Assembly (NCBI RefSeq): GCF_002860365.1
Contig: NZ_NMWT01000019.1
Coordinates: 1 to 50,950 of the forward strand
DNA from: Bifidobacterium parmae
Lineage (GTDB): Bacteria > Actinomycetota > Actinomycetes > Actinomycetales > Bifidobacteriaceae
Length of the DNA stretch: 50,950 nt
Direction of reading: 5' to 3'
Made by a program: the position numbers and the translations under genes. Under the pieces are notes generated by a model that saw nothing but the letters and a program-made list of their open reading frames with translations, made no database searches and was not told the DNA's origin. Positions 27,097 through 36,930 of this stretch are shown here, in pieces (within the stretch, counting starts at the first letter, position 1; the number at the start of each line of letters is the position of its first letter).

Positions 27097-28095
27097 ATGA
27101 CCGACAATGTGAAGGCCCCCGCGACCGGCGCCGCCGCGCTCGACCTGCTGTACGACATCGACGCCACGGACGCGCTCGTCTCCGTGATCGGATCGATGAA
27201 CGTCGACTACACGGTGACCACGCAGCGCCTGCCGCAGCCCGGCGAAACCGTCAACGGCGGCCCGCTCACGCTGCTGCCCGGCGGCAAGTCCGCCAACCAG
27301 GCGGCCGCCGCCGCGCGCATCGGCGCGAACGTGCGCATGTTCGGCGCGGTCGGCGACGACGCGAACGCCGACTTCCTGCTGACGCATCTGGGCGAGGCGG
27401 GCGTCGACACCGCGCACGTCGCGCACGTGTCCGGCCCGTCCGGCACCACGGTGATCGCCGTCGACGCGGGCGGCGAGAACACGATCATCTACTCCGCCGG
27501 TTCCAACTGCAAGGTGACGCCCGACTACGTCGCGGATTCCGCCGCCGCGCTCACCGAGGCGAAGGTGCTCGGCCTGTGCCTCGAAGCGCCGATGGAGACC
27601 GTCACCGCGTGCGCGAAGCTCTGCCACGACGCGGGACTGAAGGTGCTGCTCAACGATTCGCCGTTCGTGCCCGAACTGCCCGCCGAGCTGATCGCCGCCT
27701 CCGACATCCTGCTCGTCAACGAGCATGAGATGGCGCAGCTGCTCGGCATCGACGAGCCGTCCGACGGCGACTGGGACGGCGAGGACTGGAACGCGATCGC
27801 CGCCCGCATGCACGGATTCGGCTACGAGCAGGCGGTCGTCACCCTGGGCGGCGACGGCTCGGTCGTCATCGACGGCGACGACGTGCACCGCGTCGCGCCG
27901 GTGAAGGTCGACGCGGTCGACACGACCGGCTGCGGCGATTCGTTCATGGGCACGATCCTCGCCGGCCTCGCCGCCGGGCGGTCCCTGCCGGACAGCGCGC
28001 GTCTCGCCTCCTACGTTTCCGCGTACGCGGCGACCGGATTGGGCGCGCAGGCCTCCTACGGCACCGCCGAGCAGATCCGCGCACGGTTCGCGTAG
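27097..28095 (+). CDS. rbsK: Ribokinase
   Basis: A 332-aa PfkB-family kinase making ribose 5-phosphate. GSMNVDY and GGKSANQAAAAARIGANV bind the sugar, and DTTGCGDSFMG carries the anion hole and catalytic Asp. The N-terminus has about 30 extra residues before the first strand. GAAAGGA precedes the ATG. It is last in the operon, and a strong hairpin follows. Confidence 0.95.
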   Translation: MTDNVKAPATGAAALDLLYDIDATDALVSVIGSMNVDYTVTTQRLPQPGETVNGGPLTLLPGGKSANQAAAAARIGANVRMFGAVGDDANADFLLTHLGEAGVDTAHVAHVSGPSGTTVIAVDAGGENTIIYSAGSNCKVTPDYVADSAAALTEAKVLGLCLEAPMETVTACAKLCHDAGLKVLLNDSPFVPELPAELIAASDILLVNEHEMAQLLGIDEPSDGDWDGEDWNAIAARMHGFGYEQAVVTLGGDGSVVIDGDDVHRVAPVKVDAVDTTGCGDSFMGTILAGLAAGRSLPDSARLASYVSAYAATGLGAQASYGTAEQIRARFA

Positions 28096-28114
28096 GATTC
28101 CCTCCGGAGCGATC

Positions 28115-28170
28115 ACGGTTCCCTCCCCGGTCGGCCACGGTTTTCCATGGACGACCGAGGAGGGAACCGT
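28115..28170 (+). terminator. Terminator of the ribose operon
   Basis: ACGGTTCCCTCC (28115-28126) pairs perfectly with GGAGGGAACCGT (28159-28170), with further pairing inside (CGGTCG/CGACCG). It is followed by TGTTGTATGT. Confidence 0.8.
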
Positions 28171-28232
28171 TGTTGTATGTGGGGCGGGGCGTGATGGGAG
28201 GGGAGCGGGGCTGGGTGGGTGACGGCCATCGT

Positions 28233-28238
28233 TACACT
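28233..28238 (+). promoter_or_regulatory. -10 element for a leaderless ftsY transcript
   Basis: TACACT, then GGGGGTC and the ATG at 28246. No ribosome-binding site needs to be invoked. The metallophosphoesterase at 49001 has nearly the same string. Confidence 0.55.
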
Positions 28239-28245
28239 GGGGGTC

Positions 28246-29520
28246 ATGGATAGCAATACATTGGCCATGGTCGGCGTCGCCGTAGTCGCGATCGTCCTGA
28301 TCCTGTTGGCGGTCTGGTTCTCCAAGTCGCGCAAGCGCGATCTTGACAAAACGATCGAGGAGCGTCAGGCGCGCCGCGACCTGCCTCCGGAAACTCCCTC
28401 CGGCGCGGCTGGCACGGACCACCCCCAGTCGGCTGCGCCGACAGCCCCCGCCAGCGGGGGCGAGGAACACGAGCCGGAGGCCGCGGAGCCCGCGCCCGAG
28501 GCGGAGCCCGCGTCCGCGTCCGTACCCGAGCCTGAGGCGGCGCCCGCGCAGGAGCTGGAACCTGAGCCGGCGGCGGCGAAGGTGGAGACGCCGGAGTCGG
28601 TGGGCGGGAGGCTCGCACGGCTCAAGGCGAAGCTCGCCAAGTCGAACAATCCGTTCGGCAAGGCGCTGTTCAACATCCTCGCGAAGGACAACCTCTCCGA
28701 ATCCGACTGGGAGGACGTCGAAGACACGCTCCTGCTCGCCGACGTCGGCGCCGAAGCCTCCGAACAGCTCGTCGACGAACTGCGCACCGACGCGCGCGTC
28801 ACCGGCAAGGCCGATCCGGCCGAGGTGCGCGCCGCTCTGAAGGAGAAGCTGCTCGACCTGGTCGGCCGCGACACCGACCGCACCCTCAACGCGGACAAGC
28901 CGGGCGCGAACCGTCCGGGCGTCATCATCATGGTGGGCGTCAACGGCACCGGCAAGACCACGACCGCAGGCAAGCTCGCCCGCCTGTTCGTCTCCGAAGG
29001 CAAGAGCGTCGTGCTCGGCGCGGCCGACACGTTCCGCGCCGCCGCCGCCGACCAGCTCGAAACGTGGGGCGCGAAGGTCGACGTGCCGGTCGTCCGCTCC
29101 GACAAGGACGGCGCCGACCCGGCGTCCGTCGCGTTCGAGGCGAGCGCCAAGGCCAAGGAGCTGGACGCCGACGTGCTCATCATCGACACGGCCGGACGCC
29201 TCCAGAACAAGGCGAACCTGATGGACGAGCTCGGCAAGATCCGCCGCGTCACCGAGAAGAACCTTCCCGTCGACGAGGTGCTGCTCGTGCTCGACGCGAC
29301 CACCGGCCAGAACGGCATGACCCAGGCGAAGGTGTTCGCCGAGGCGATTGGCATCACCGGCGTCGTGCTCTCCAAGCTCGACGGCTCCGCGAAGGGCGGC
29401 ATCGTCATCTCCGTGCAGAAGGAGCTCGGCGTGCCCGTCAAGCTCGTCGGCCTCGGCGAAGGCCCCGACGACCTCGCGCCGTTCGACCCGGAGGGCTTCG
29501 TCGACGGCATCCTCGCCTGA
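28246..29520 (+). CDS. ftsY: Signal recognition particle receptor FtsY
   Basis: A 424-aa SRP receptor that docks ribosome-SRP complexes at the membrane. An N-terminal membrane helix (about residues 4-24) is typical of actinobacteria. An acidic Ala/Pro/Glu linker follows, then the NG GTPase domain: GVNGTGKTTTAGKLA (G1), ADTFRAAAADQL, DTAGR (G3) and SKLDGSAKGG (G4). The linker includes residues encoded by a palindromic repeat element in frame (28419-28462). The likely start follows a -10 box by 7 nt. A hairpin at 29678 ends the transcript. Confidence 0.95.
   Translation: MDSNTLAMVGVAVVAIVLILLAVWFSKSRKRDLDKTIEERQARRDLPPETPSGAAGTDHPQSAAPTAPASGGEEHEPEAAEPAPEAEPASASVPEPEAAPAQELEPEPAAAKVETPESVGGRLARLKAKLAKSNNPFGKALFNILAKDNLSESDWEDVEDTLLLADVGAEASEQLVDELRTDARVTGKADPAEVRAALKEKLLDLVGRDTDRTLNADKPGANRPGVIIMVGVNGTGKTTTAGKLARLFVSEGKSVVLGAADTFRAAAADQLETWGAKVDVPVVRSDKDGADPASVAFEASAKAKELDADVLIIDTAGRLQNKANLMDELGKIRRVTEKNLPVDEVLLVLDATTGQNGMTQAKVFAEAIGITGVVLSKLDGSAKGGIVISVQKELGVPVKLVGLGEGPDDLAPFDPEGFVDGILA
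28419..28462 (-). repeat. Double-hairpin element inside the ftsY coding region
   Basis: The reverse complement reads GCCCCCGCTGGCGGGGGC, then TGTCGGC-GCA-GCCGACT, then GGGGGTGG, the same layout as 18068-18111, 29553-29597, 35049-35091 and 35526-35571. In ftsY it encodes part of the Pro/Ala/Ser-rich linker (around HPQSAAPTAPASGG) without breaking the frame. Confidence 0.88.
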
Positions 29521-29552
29521 CACGCCTACGCCGCCTGCGCGTGCCGTCGCCC

Positions 29553-29597
29553 GCTCCCGCCGGCGGGAGCTGTCGGCCGCAGGCCGACTGAGGGTGG
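29553..29597 (+). repeat. Double-hairpin element after ftsY
   Basis: GCTCCCGCCGGCGGGAGC, then TGTCGGC-CGCA-GGCCGACTGAGGGTGG. It starts 32 bp after the ftsY stop. Stem bases differ from the other copies but still pair. Confidence 0.85.
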
Positions 29598-29677
29598 TCA
29601 TGGCGGCGCGCATACGCGAGTGAGCCCGCATCGGTCCGCATCGTGAACCGGCGCACCCCGCGCGGCGCCCGCGACAC

Positions 29678-29714
29678 AGGTCCCGAATCATGTTGGAAAC
29701 ATGATTCGGGACCT
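29678..29714 (+). terminator. Terminator of ftsY
   Basis: A perfect 17-bp stem (29678-29694 and 29698-29714) with a 3-nt loop. It contains AGGTCCCGAATCATGTT and its complement and is followed by TTCGCGTTT. Confidence 0.8.
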
Positions 29715-29779
29715 TCGCGTTTCCGGCGGAAAACCGCCGCATGCCGCCGTCGCACGCGCTCCCGGAAGCCCATCGGCGA

Positions 29780-29816
29780 TTAACAATCGCGTAACCTGCC
29801 GTAACGAAACGAAAAC
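29780..29816 (+). promoter_or_regulatory. Possible nitrogen-regulator site upstream of amtB
   Basis: TTAAC (29780), GTAAC (29791), GTAAC (29801), GAAAC (29806) and GAAAAC (29811) put AAC motifs every 10-11 bp on one helical face. This resembles actinobacterial GlnR boxes (gTnAC-n6-GaAAC repeats). The match is imperfect and the regulator is not in the window. Confidence 0.4.
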
Positions 29817-29925
29817 CATCCGGGCGTTCACTATCGAACCGTTAGCCCCCACGAGGGGGACGACGAAAGAACGAACGACTCCGCCCGCGCGACGGAGCGA
29901 AGATGTGAAAGAGAGGGAGGTAGAC

Positions 29926-31552
<1,627 letters not shown>

Positions 31553-31656
31553 CCGATCCGACCGGTTCCGACCGGTTCGGTCATCACAGACGTCCCTCCC
31601 TCCCGGCGCGTATCGTTCACTGACCGCCGGGAAGGGTCGGACCATCAATAGACAAG

Positions 31657-31694
31657 AGGTCCCCGCACGCAGCCCCCGAGCCGTGCGGGGACCT
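31657..31694 (+). terminator. Hairpin between glnB and glnD
   Basis: AGGTCCCCGCACG (31657-31669) pairs perfectly with CGTGCGGGGACCT (31682-31694), followed by TCTTAC. It may terminate most amtB-glnB transcripts before glnD. Confidence 0.7.
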
Positions 31695-31718
31695 TCTTAC
31701 ATAAGGAGCACACGCGAA

Positions 31719-33641
31719 ATGGCATCGGCGGTCGATGGTCTCAAACAACGATTCATGGCGATGAGCCAGCCGGACGCGGACGGCGTCTACCGCGACGGCG
31801 CGGCGAAACGCAAGGCCCGCACCGCACTGGCGATGGACTGCCTGAAACGCCTCTGGAACGAGGCGAAGACGAACGTCGGCTTCGACGTGCCGGACCACGG
31901 CATCGGCCTCGCCGCCGTCGGCTCGCTCGCCCGCGGCCAGATCGGCCCCAGCTCCGACCTCGACCTCGTCCTCATCTACGATCCGCACGCCCTCAACGAC
32001 GAGCATCTCAACCAGCTCGCCAACAAGCTCTGGTACCCGCTGTGGGATTCCGGCCTCGACCTCGACCATTCGGTGCGCACTCGCCAGCAGTGCGAATCCG
32101 TGACCGACCATGACCTGCCCGCCGCGATGGGATGGCTCGACGTGGAGCCCGTCGCCGGCGACCTCGACCTCATCCGCACCACCGCCGATTCGATCCTCGA
32201 ACGCTGGCGCAAGGCCGCGCGCAAACGCCTGCCCGAACTGCTCGCCTCCGCCACGAGCCGCCTCGACGAATTCGGCCGCCTCCAATACATCAACCAGCCG
32301 GACATCAAGGAGGCGCGCGGCGGCCTGCGCGACTCGGTGCTCGTCTCCGCGCTCGCCGTCTCCTGGCTCGCCGACCGTCCGCACGGCGTCTACGACGACG
32401 CGGTCGAACGGCTGCTCGACGTGCGCGACTGCATCCACCTCGCCGCGAACAAGGACACGAACCTGCTGCTCGTGCGCTATCAGGACAAGGTCGCCGCGAT
32501 GCTCGGCCTCGCCGACCCGACCCTGCCCGCGGGCGGCGAACGCGAGGCGAAGTCGATCGACGACCTGCAGACGCTGCTCGCGCGCATCGGCCGTCGCATC
32601 GCGTTCTCGCTCGACTCGACCGCCTCCCGCGCCCAACATTCGCTCACGCACGAGAAACCGCGGTTCGCGTTCTTCCAGATGATGTCGCAACGCGCCGGCG
32701 GCCGCCGCGAGGCGCCGAAATTCGATGTGGTCGCGCCCGGCGTGGCCGCGCACGAGCATGAGATCGTGCTCGCGCCCGGCGCCGACCCGTCGCGCGACGC
32801 CTCGCTCGCGCTGCGCGTCGCGCTCGCCTCGGCACGGCAGGGGCTCCCGATCAATCCGGGCACGTTGGAGAACCTGCGTCGATGCCCGATCCACAGCAAC
32901 CGGTGGGATGCGACGACGCGCGACCTGTTCGTGCGGTTGCTCGCGTCCGGGCCCGAGCTGATCCGCGTGTGGGAGGAGATCGACTTCGACGACATCCCCG
33001 GCAAGTGGATGCCGGAATGGCTGGGCATCCGCAATCGTCCGTCGGTGTCGGCCGCGCACCGCTACACGATCGACCGTCATTCCGTGGAGGTCGTCTCGCG
33101 CCTCACGCGCACAATCGGATTCCCGTCGGCCGCGGACCGCGAAGGCCGGTCCGCGGGCGTCGTACTCGGCGCGGGCGGTACCGGTGGCTCCGGCGCGTCC
33201 GGCGCGGGCGCCCGCGTGCCGCAGTACGATGACGCGCACTACACCGCGCTGCTGCTCGCCGGCATCCTGCACGACATCGGCAAGCGTCCCGGCGTCGCCG
33301 ACCATGCGGCGGAGGGCGCGCGCCACGCGCCGGTGATCCTCAAGCGCATGGGCTACGACGCGGACACGATCCGCATGGTGACGCTGCTGGTGCGCGAGCA
33401 TCTCACGTTGAGCGAGTTCGCGACCGGCCGCAATCCGAACGATCCGAACACCGGCTCCGATCTCGCGAACCGGCTGCGCCACGATCCGATGCTGCTCGAC
33501 ATGCTCTACGATCTGACGCGCGCCGACGGCTCCTCGCTCGGCGCGACCTCCGAGGAGGCCATCACGAAGAAATACGGTTGGAGCACGTGGCGCGAGACCC
33601 TCGTCAAGCAGATGGTCGCCGCCACCCGCTATCACCTGTAG
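31719..33641 (+). CDS. glnD: PII nucleotidyltransferase GlnD, lacking C-terminal ACT domains
   Basis: A 640-aa enzyme. The nucleotidyltransferase motif GSLARGQIGPSSDLDLVL (about residues 68-85) is intact. A helical linker follows, then an HD domain with LHDIGK (about residue 525) for removing the nucleotide. The protein ends soon after the HD domain, in TREDGSS-like and KYGWSTWRETLVKQMV segments. The two ACT domains that sense glutamine in typical 800-900-aa GlnD proteins are absent. ATAAGGAG before the ATG at 31719 sets the start; an upstream in-frame ATG would overlap the hairpin. Actinobacterial homologs adenylylate PII. Confidence 0.9.
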   Translation: MASAVDGLKQRFMAMSQPDADGVYRDGAAKRKARTALAMDCLKRLWNEAKTNVGFDVPDHGIGLAAVGSLARGQIGPSSDLDLVLIYDPHALNDEHLNQLANKLWYPLWDSGLDLDHSVRTRQQCESVTDHDLPAAMGWLDVEPVAGDLDLIRTTADSILERWRKAARKRLPELLASATSRLDEFGRLQYINQPDIKEARGGLRDSVLVSALAVSWLADRPHGVYDDAVERLLDVRDCIHLAANKDTNLLLVRYQDKVAAMLGLADPTLPAGGEREAKSIDDLQTLLARIGRRIAFSLDSTASRAQHSLTHEKPRFAFFQMMSQRAGGRREAPKFDVVAPGVAAHEHEIVLAPGADPSRDASLALRVALASARQGLPINPGTLENLRRCPIHSNRWDATTRDLFVRLLASGPELIRVWEEIDFDDIPGKWMPEWLGIRNRPSVSAAHRYTIDRHSVEVVSRLTRTIGFPSAADREGRSAGVVLGAGGTGGSGASGAGARVPQYDDAHYTALLLAGILHDIGKRPGVADHAAEGARHAPVILKRMGYDADTIRMVTLLVREHLTLSEFATGRNPNDPNTGSDLANRLRHDPMLLDMLYDLTRADGSSLGATSEEAITKKYGWSTWRETLVKQMVAATRYHL

Positions 33642-33645
33642 CCGC

Positions 33646-34980
33646 TCAATCGACCATCCACGCGTCGCCGTGCGCGCGGATCGCGTTGAACGTCGCGCGC
33701 AATCCGATGAACACGACGTTCAACACCGCCCACAACGCGACCATGCGCGCGGCCGGAGCGTCGAGCGCCGCCGTGCCGGCGAGCGCGCCGACGCCGGCGA
33801 GCGCGAGCAGGTACGCGACGGCGGTCATGCCGCACGTCGCGGCCAGATAGCGGTAGTCGCCGGCGCCGATGAGGATGCCGTCGAGCGCCCACATCCATCC
33901 GCACAACGGCAGGAACACGCCCTGCGTGACCATGCCGACGACGATCAGCGACCGGACGGCCGCGTCCGGCGAGAACAGGGGAGCGGCGGCGAAGCCGACC
34001 GCGATCATGCCGATGCCGATCGCCGCGCCCGCGATGGCGCCGGCGCGCGCGGTCGCGGCGGTCGTCGCGCGCGCACCGGCGCGACGCCGCGCGCCGAGTT
34101 CGGCGGCGACGAGCGCCTGTCCGGCGATGCCGATCGCGTCGAGCATGTTGAGCACGAAATTCCACGTCGCGTTGACGGCCTGGTATGCGGCGAGCACGGT
34201 CACGCCCATGCGCGCGGCGAGCATGACGGTCGCGACGAGGCAGGCGCGCAGGGCGAGCGTGCGCAGGAACAGCGGCACGCCGTCGCCCGCGCTGTGCGCG
34301 ATGCCGGCGAGCCGCGGCCGTATGGACGCGCCTTCCGCGCGTGACCACAGGATCGCGGGCACGGTGAGGAAGACTCCCATGAACCATTGCGCGATGAGCG
34401 TGGCCGCGCCGGAGCCGGCGATGCCCCAGCCGAGCGCGATGACGAACAGGATGTCCAAGAGCGTGTTGACGATCGCGCCGGCGACGGCGGCGATCAGGGT
34501 GATGCGGACCTTCTGGAGTCCGCGGAAGATGCCGTTCGCCGCGTAGACGAGCAGCATGCCCGGCAGGCCGAAGACGATCGCATTGAGATAGTGTTGCGCC
34601 TGGTCGAGGACGGGGCCTTCCGCGCCGAGCGCCGCACACAGCGGCCGGCCTGCGAGGAACAGGATGGCGGATACGACGATGCCGATGCCGAGCGCGAGCC
34701 ACATGCCGTCGATGCCGGCTTCGAGGCCTTCGCGGCGGCGTCCGGCGCCGATGAGCCGCGCCACCTGCGAGGTGGTGCCGTAGGCGAGGAACACGCACAG
34801 GCCGACGGTGGTGAGGACGATCGTCGATCCGATGGACAGTCCGGCGAGCGGGGCTTCGCCGAGATGGCCGACGATGGCCGTGTCGATGAGGATGAACGCG
34901 GGTTCGGCGATGAGCTGCCCGAACGTGGGAATCGCCAACGCCGCGATCCGCGCGGTGGTGTGGCGGTGGTCGGTGGTCAT
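33646..34980 (-). CDS. MATE-family efflux transporter
   Basis: A 444-aa integral membrane protein with twelve predicted helices in two halves. Family features include LAIPTFGQLIAEPAFILIDTAIVGHLGEAPLAGL near the N-terminus and the DinF-like branch pattern. It exports cationic compounds in exchange for Na+ or H+; the substrate is unknown. It converges on glnD with only a 4-bp gap. There is no regulator next to it, and the long region upstream holds DnaA boxes. Confidence 0.9.
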   Translation of the reverse strand: MTTDHRHTTARIAALAIPTFGQLIAEPAFILIDTAIVGHLGEAPLAGLSIGSTIVLTTVGLCVFLAYGTTSQVARLIGAGRRREGLEAGIDGMWLALGIGIVVSAILFLAGRPLCAALGAEGPVLDQAQHYLNAIVFGLPGMLLVYAANGIFRGLQKVRITLIAAVAGAIVNTLLDILFVIALGWGIAGSGAATLIAQWFMGVFLTVPAILWSRAEGASIRPRLAGIAHSAGDGVPLFLRTLALRACLVATVMLAARMGVTVLAAYQAVNATWNFVLNMLDAIGIAGQALVAAELGARRRAGARATTAATARAGAIAGAAIGIGMIAVGFAAAPLFSPDAAVRSLIVVGMVTQGVFLPLCGWMWALDGILIGAGDYRYLAATCGMTAVAYLLALAGVGALAGTAALDAPAARMVALWAVLNVVFIGLRATFNAIRAHGDAWMVD

Positions 34981-35048
34981 CTCATGCTCCTGCTCGTCGT
35001 CGGTCGTTTCCGCCCGTCCACTGTAGTCGAGAGGATTCCGGCCTCCCG

Positions 35049-35091
35049 GCTCCCCTTGTCAGGGGAGCTGTCGGCAAAGCCGACTGAGGGG
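35049..35091 (+). repeat. Double-hairpin element upstream of the MATE gene
   Basis: GCTCCCCTTGTCAGGGGAGC, then TGTCGGC-AAA-GCCGACTGAGGGG. This is a clean two-stem copy of the dispersed element. Confidence 0.88.
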
Positions 35092-35196
35092 TAGTCGCCG
35101 GGGGCACGCCGGCGTTCACTGTCCGTTCATGCGCGATTCCGATGCTGTTACCACGGTGTTACGTGTCGCGCAAGTCGGTGTCCATGGGTGGGAAAG

Positions 35197-35478
35197 TAAT
35201 CCACACGTTATCCCCAAGTTATCCACCAAGTTATCCCCATAGTGTGGATAACTCAGTGGATTTCAAGCGGCAAACCGGGGTGAAAATGTGGATAACTTTT
35301 TCTTATCCACAACGCCATTCGGCGTGTCGCGGCATCACGGTGGCTGATTGTGGACAACTCGGTGGATAACTACCCGTTTTTCCACATCTAGTTGTGAGTG
35401 GCTCGCCCATGCGCCATATCTATGGTGGATAACCGTACGCGGTCGCGGTGGATAGCCGAAGACAGCCGCAATGGATAA
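35197..35478. other. Cluster of about twelve DnaA boxes
   Basis: Perfect TTATCCACA occurs at 35303-35311 (plus) and, inverted, at 35243-35251 and 35287-35295. TTTTCCACA, a fit to TTWTNCACA, is at 35378. One-mismatch boxes lie at 35197, 35208, 35219, 35231 (plus) and at 35349, 35361 and 35424 (minus; the 35349 box is TTGTCCACA, favoured in actinobacteria). A weaker site is at 35470. A short AT-rich run lies at 35282-35302. No dnaA, dnaN, rpmH or parB is within the window, so this is either a DnaA-titrating cluster or an origin in an unusual setting. A degenerate 23-bp repeat (GGATAnCCGnAGACA) follows to about 35503. Confidence 0.85.
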
Positions 35479-35525
35479 TCGCAGACAACCGCAATGGATA
35501 GCCGGAACGGGGCCACCCCTTCCTT

Positions 35526-35571
35526 GCTCCCCCTTCAGGGGGAGCTGTCGCGCAAAGCGCGACTGAGGGGG
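35526..35571 (+). repeat. Double-hairpin element after the DnaA-box cluster
   Basis: GCTCCCCCTTCAGGGGGAGC, then TGTCGCGC-AAA-GCGCGACTGAGGGGG. The second stem differs from other copies (CGCGC versus CGGC) yet pairs perfectly. Confidence 0.88.
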
Positions 35572-35623
35572 TGTGCGGGACGTGGCCGATACGGGACACG
35601 ACCAACACGAGCCCCGCGCAAAA

Positions 35624-35657
35624 CGAACGACCCGGCCGATGGGGGCCGGGTCGTTCG
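35624..35657 (-). terminator. Orphan minus-strand terminator with T-run
   Basis: CGAACGACCCGGCC (35624-35637) pairs with GGCCGGGTCGTTCG (35644-35657); on the minus strand TTTTG follows. It is preceded by AACTGAACACC and a pyrimidine tract like the one at 18633-18670. No convincing minus-strand gene ends here. Confidence 0.65.
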
Positions 35658-36080
35658 CGAAGGAGAGAGGAAGAAGAAAGAAGGTGTTCAGTTATCGTTA
35701 TGGGGACGGGAAGAAGGAATCGTCCTCGCCGGTCCGCTTCCGCCGCCTGTGGTGATGGGGTTCACCGTGGTGGCTTCCGTTCGCCGGTGATTCCATATAA
35801 CCGCGCGAACCTCAACGCAACGATGCGAAAACCTTGGAACACCATGGCAATCCCCGTAGGATACGCCGAGATACGCGGATACGTTGGGATGCGGGATGTG
35901 CCGGAGACGTGCCGGAGATGTGCCGGGGCGTGCCGGGATGCGCCCGTGTCGGGACGTCCGGAGACGCCGCGCGGCCCGGAACGCCGCCAATCCCCGCGTG
36001 TCCGCATGGTGGCGTGGGTTCGCGGGGGTCGTATGCCCCTCCTTATAATCATTGCGTTTACGTAGCATATGCGGCAAACG
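35658..36080. other. Gap upstream of lysC; possible minus-strand RNA
   Basis: Open frames on the minus strand have Arg/Pro-rich shadow-like composition and no recognisable product. The stretch feeds into the terminator at 35624, so an untranslated RNA is possible. AACACCATGGCAATC at about 35838 resembles AAAACCATGGGAATC at about 18732, at a similar distance from the twin terminator. No lysine riboswitch-like structure was recognised. Confidence 0.35.
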
Positions 36081-36105
36081 CTCCCGTCCCACGAGAGGAC
36101 GGGAG
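36081..36105 (+). other. Hairpin in the lysC leader
   Basis: CTCCCGTCC (36081-36089) pairs with GGACGGGAG (36097-36105), ending 24 bp before the lysC start. There is no U-run. It may protect the transcript or modulate translation. Confidence 0.5.
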
Positions 36106-36129
36106 GCAGCGGAAGAAGATTGGATAGCA

Positions 36130-36894
36130 GTGGCTCTCATCGTGCAGAAGTACGGCGGCTCGTCGGTCGCCGATACCGATTCGATCAAACGTGTGGCCAA
36201 GCGCGTCGTCGAAACGAAGAAAAAAGGCAACAAGGTCGCCGTGGTCGTCTCCGCGATGGGCGACACCACCGACGATCTCATCGACCAGGCGCTGAGCATC
36301 GACTCCAACCCGCCGGAGCGCGAGATGGACATGCTGATGACCGCCGGCGAACGCATCTCCATGAGCCTGCTCGCCATGGCCATCCACGCGGAAGGCAGCC
36401 GCGCCCACTCGTTCACCGGACAACAGGCCGGCTTCTTCACCGACGCCCGCTACGGCGCCGCGCACATCAAGGCCGTCAAGCCGGACCGTGTGAAGAACGC
36501 GCTCTCCCTCGGCGACGTCGCCATCGTCGCCGGCTTCCAGGGCATCAACGCGAAGGGCGACGCGACCACGCTCGGCCGCGGCGGCTCCGACACGTCCGCC
36601 GTCGCGCTCGCCGTCGCGCTCGGCGCCGACATCTGCGAGATCTACACCGACGTGGACGGCATCTTCACCGCCGACCCGCGCATCGTGCCCACCGCGCGCC
36701 GCATCCCGTACATCGGCTACGACGCGATCCTCGAAATGGCGTCGTGCGGCTCGAAGGTGCTCGCGCTGCGCTGCGTCGAATACGCGCAACGATTCAACAT
36801 GCCGCTGCACGTGCGCTCCTCCTTCTCGCACCGTCCCGGCACGCTCGTCGTGCCCGAGGGCGTCGACCCGCGCAGCCTGCCGAACCTCGACTGA
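36130..36894 (+). CDS. lysC: Aspartokinase, catalytic (alpha) polypeptide
   Basis: A 254-aa amino-acid kinase domain that phosphorylates aspartate, the first step to lysine, threonine and methionine. [38 protein letters not shown] and [17 protein letters not shown] are diagnostic. The start is GTG at 36130 (Met-Ala-Leu-Ile-Val-Gln); longer in-frame extensions lack similarity. The protein ends after the kinase domain, and the ACT domains are encoded separately 36 bp downstream. Most bacterial aspartokinases carry both in one chain of 400 aa or more. Confidence 0.93.
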   Translation: MALIVQKYGGSSVADTDSIKRVAKRVVETKKKGNKVAVVVSAMGDTTDDLIDQALSIDSNPPEREMDMLMTAGERISMSLLAMAIHAEGSRAHSFTGQQAGFFTDARYGAAHIKAVKPDRVKNALSLGDVAIVAGFQGINAKGDATTLGRGGSDTSAVALAVALGADICEIYTDVDGIFTADPRIVPTARRIPYIGYDAILEMASCGSKVLALRCVEYAQRFNMPLHVRSSFSHRPGTLVVPEGVDPRSLPNLD

Positions 36895-36930
36895 ACCGTA
36901 ACGTAACGAACCGAAAGCGACATCATCACC

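Noticed and set aside
26953-29742. Long minus-strand frame opposite rbsK and ftsY
   Set aside because: Composition typical of antisense to high-GC coding DNA; no recognisable motif.
35762-36052. 96-aa minus-strand frame upstream of lysC
   Set aside because: Arg/Pro-rich and without a ribosome-binding site; an untranslated RNA fits the downstream terminator better.
35901-36129. Lysine riboswitch ahead of lysC
   Set aside because: Only a short 9-bp hairpin is evident; the conserved multi-helix core of the lysine riboswitch was not recognised.
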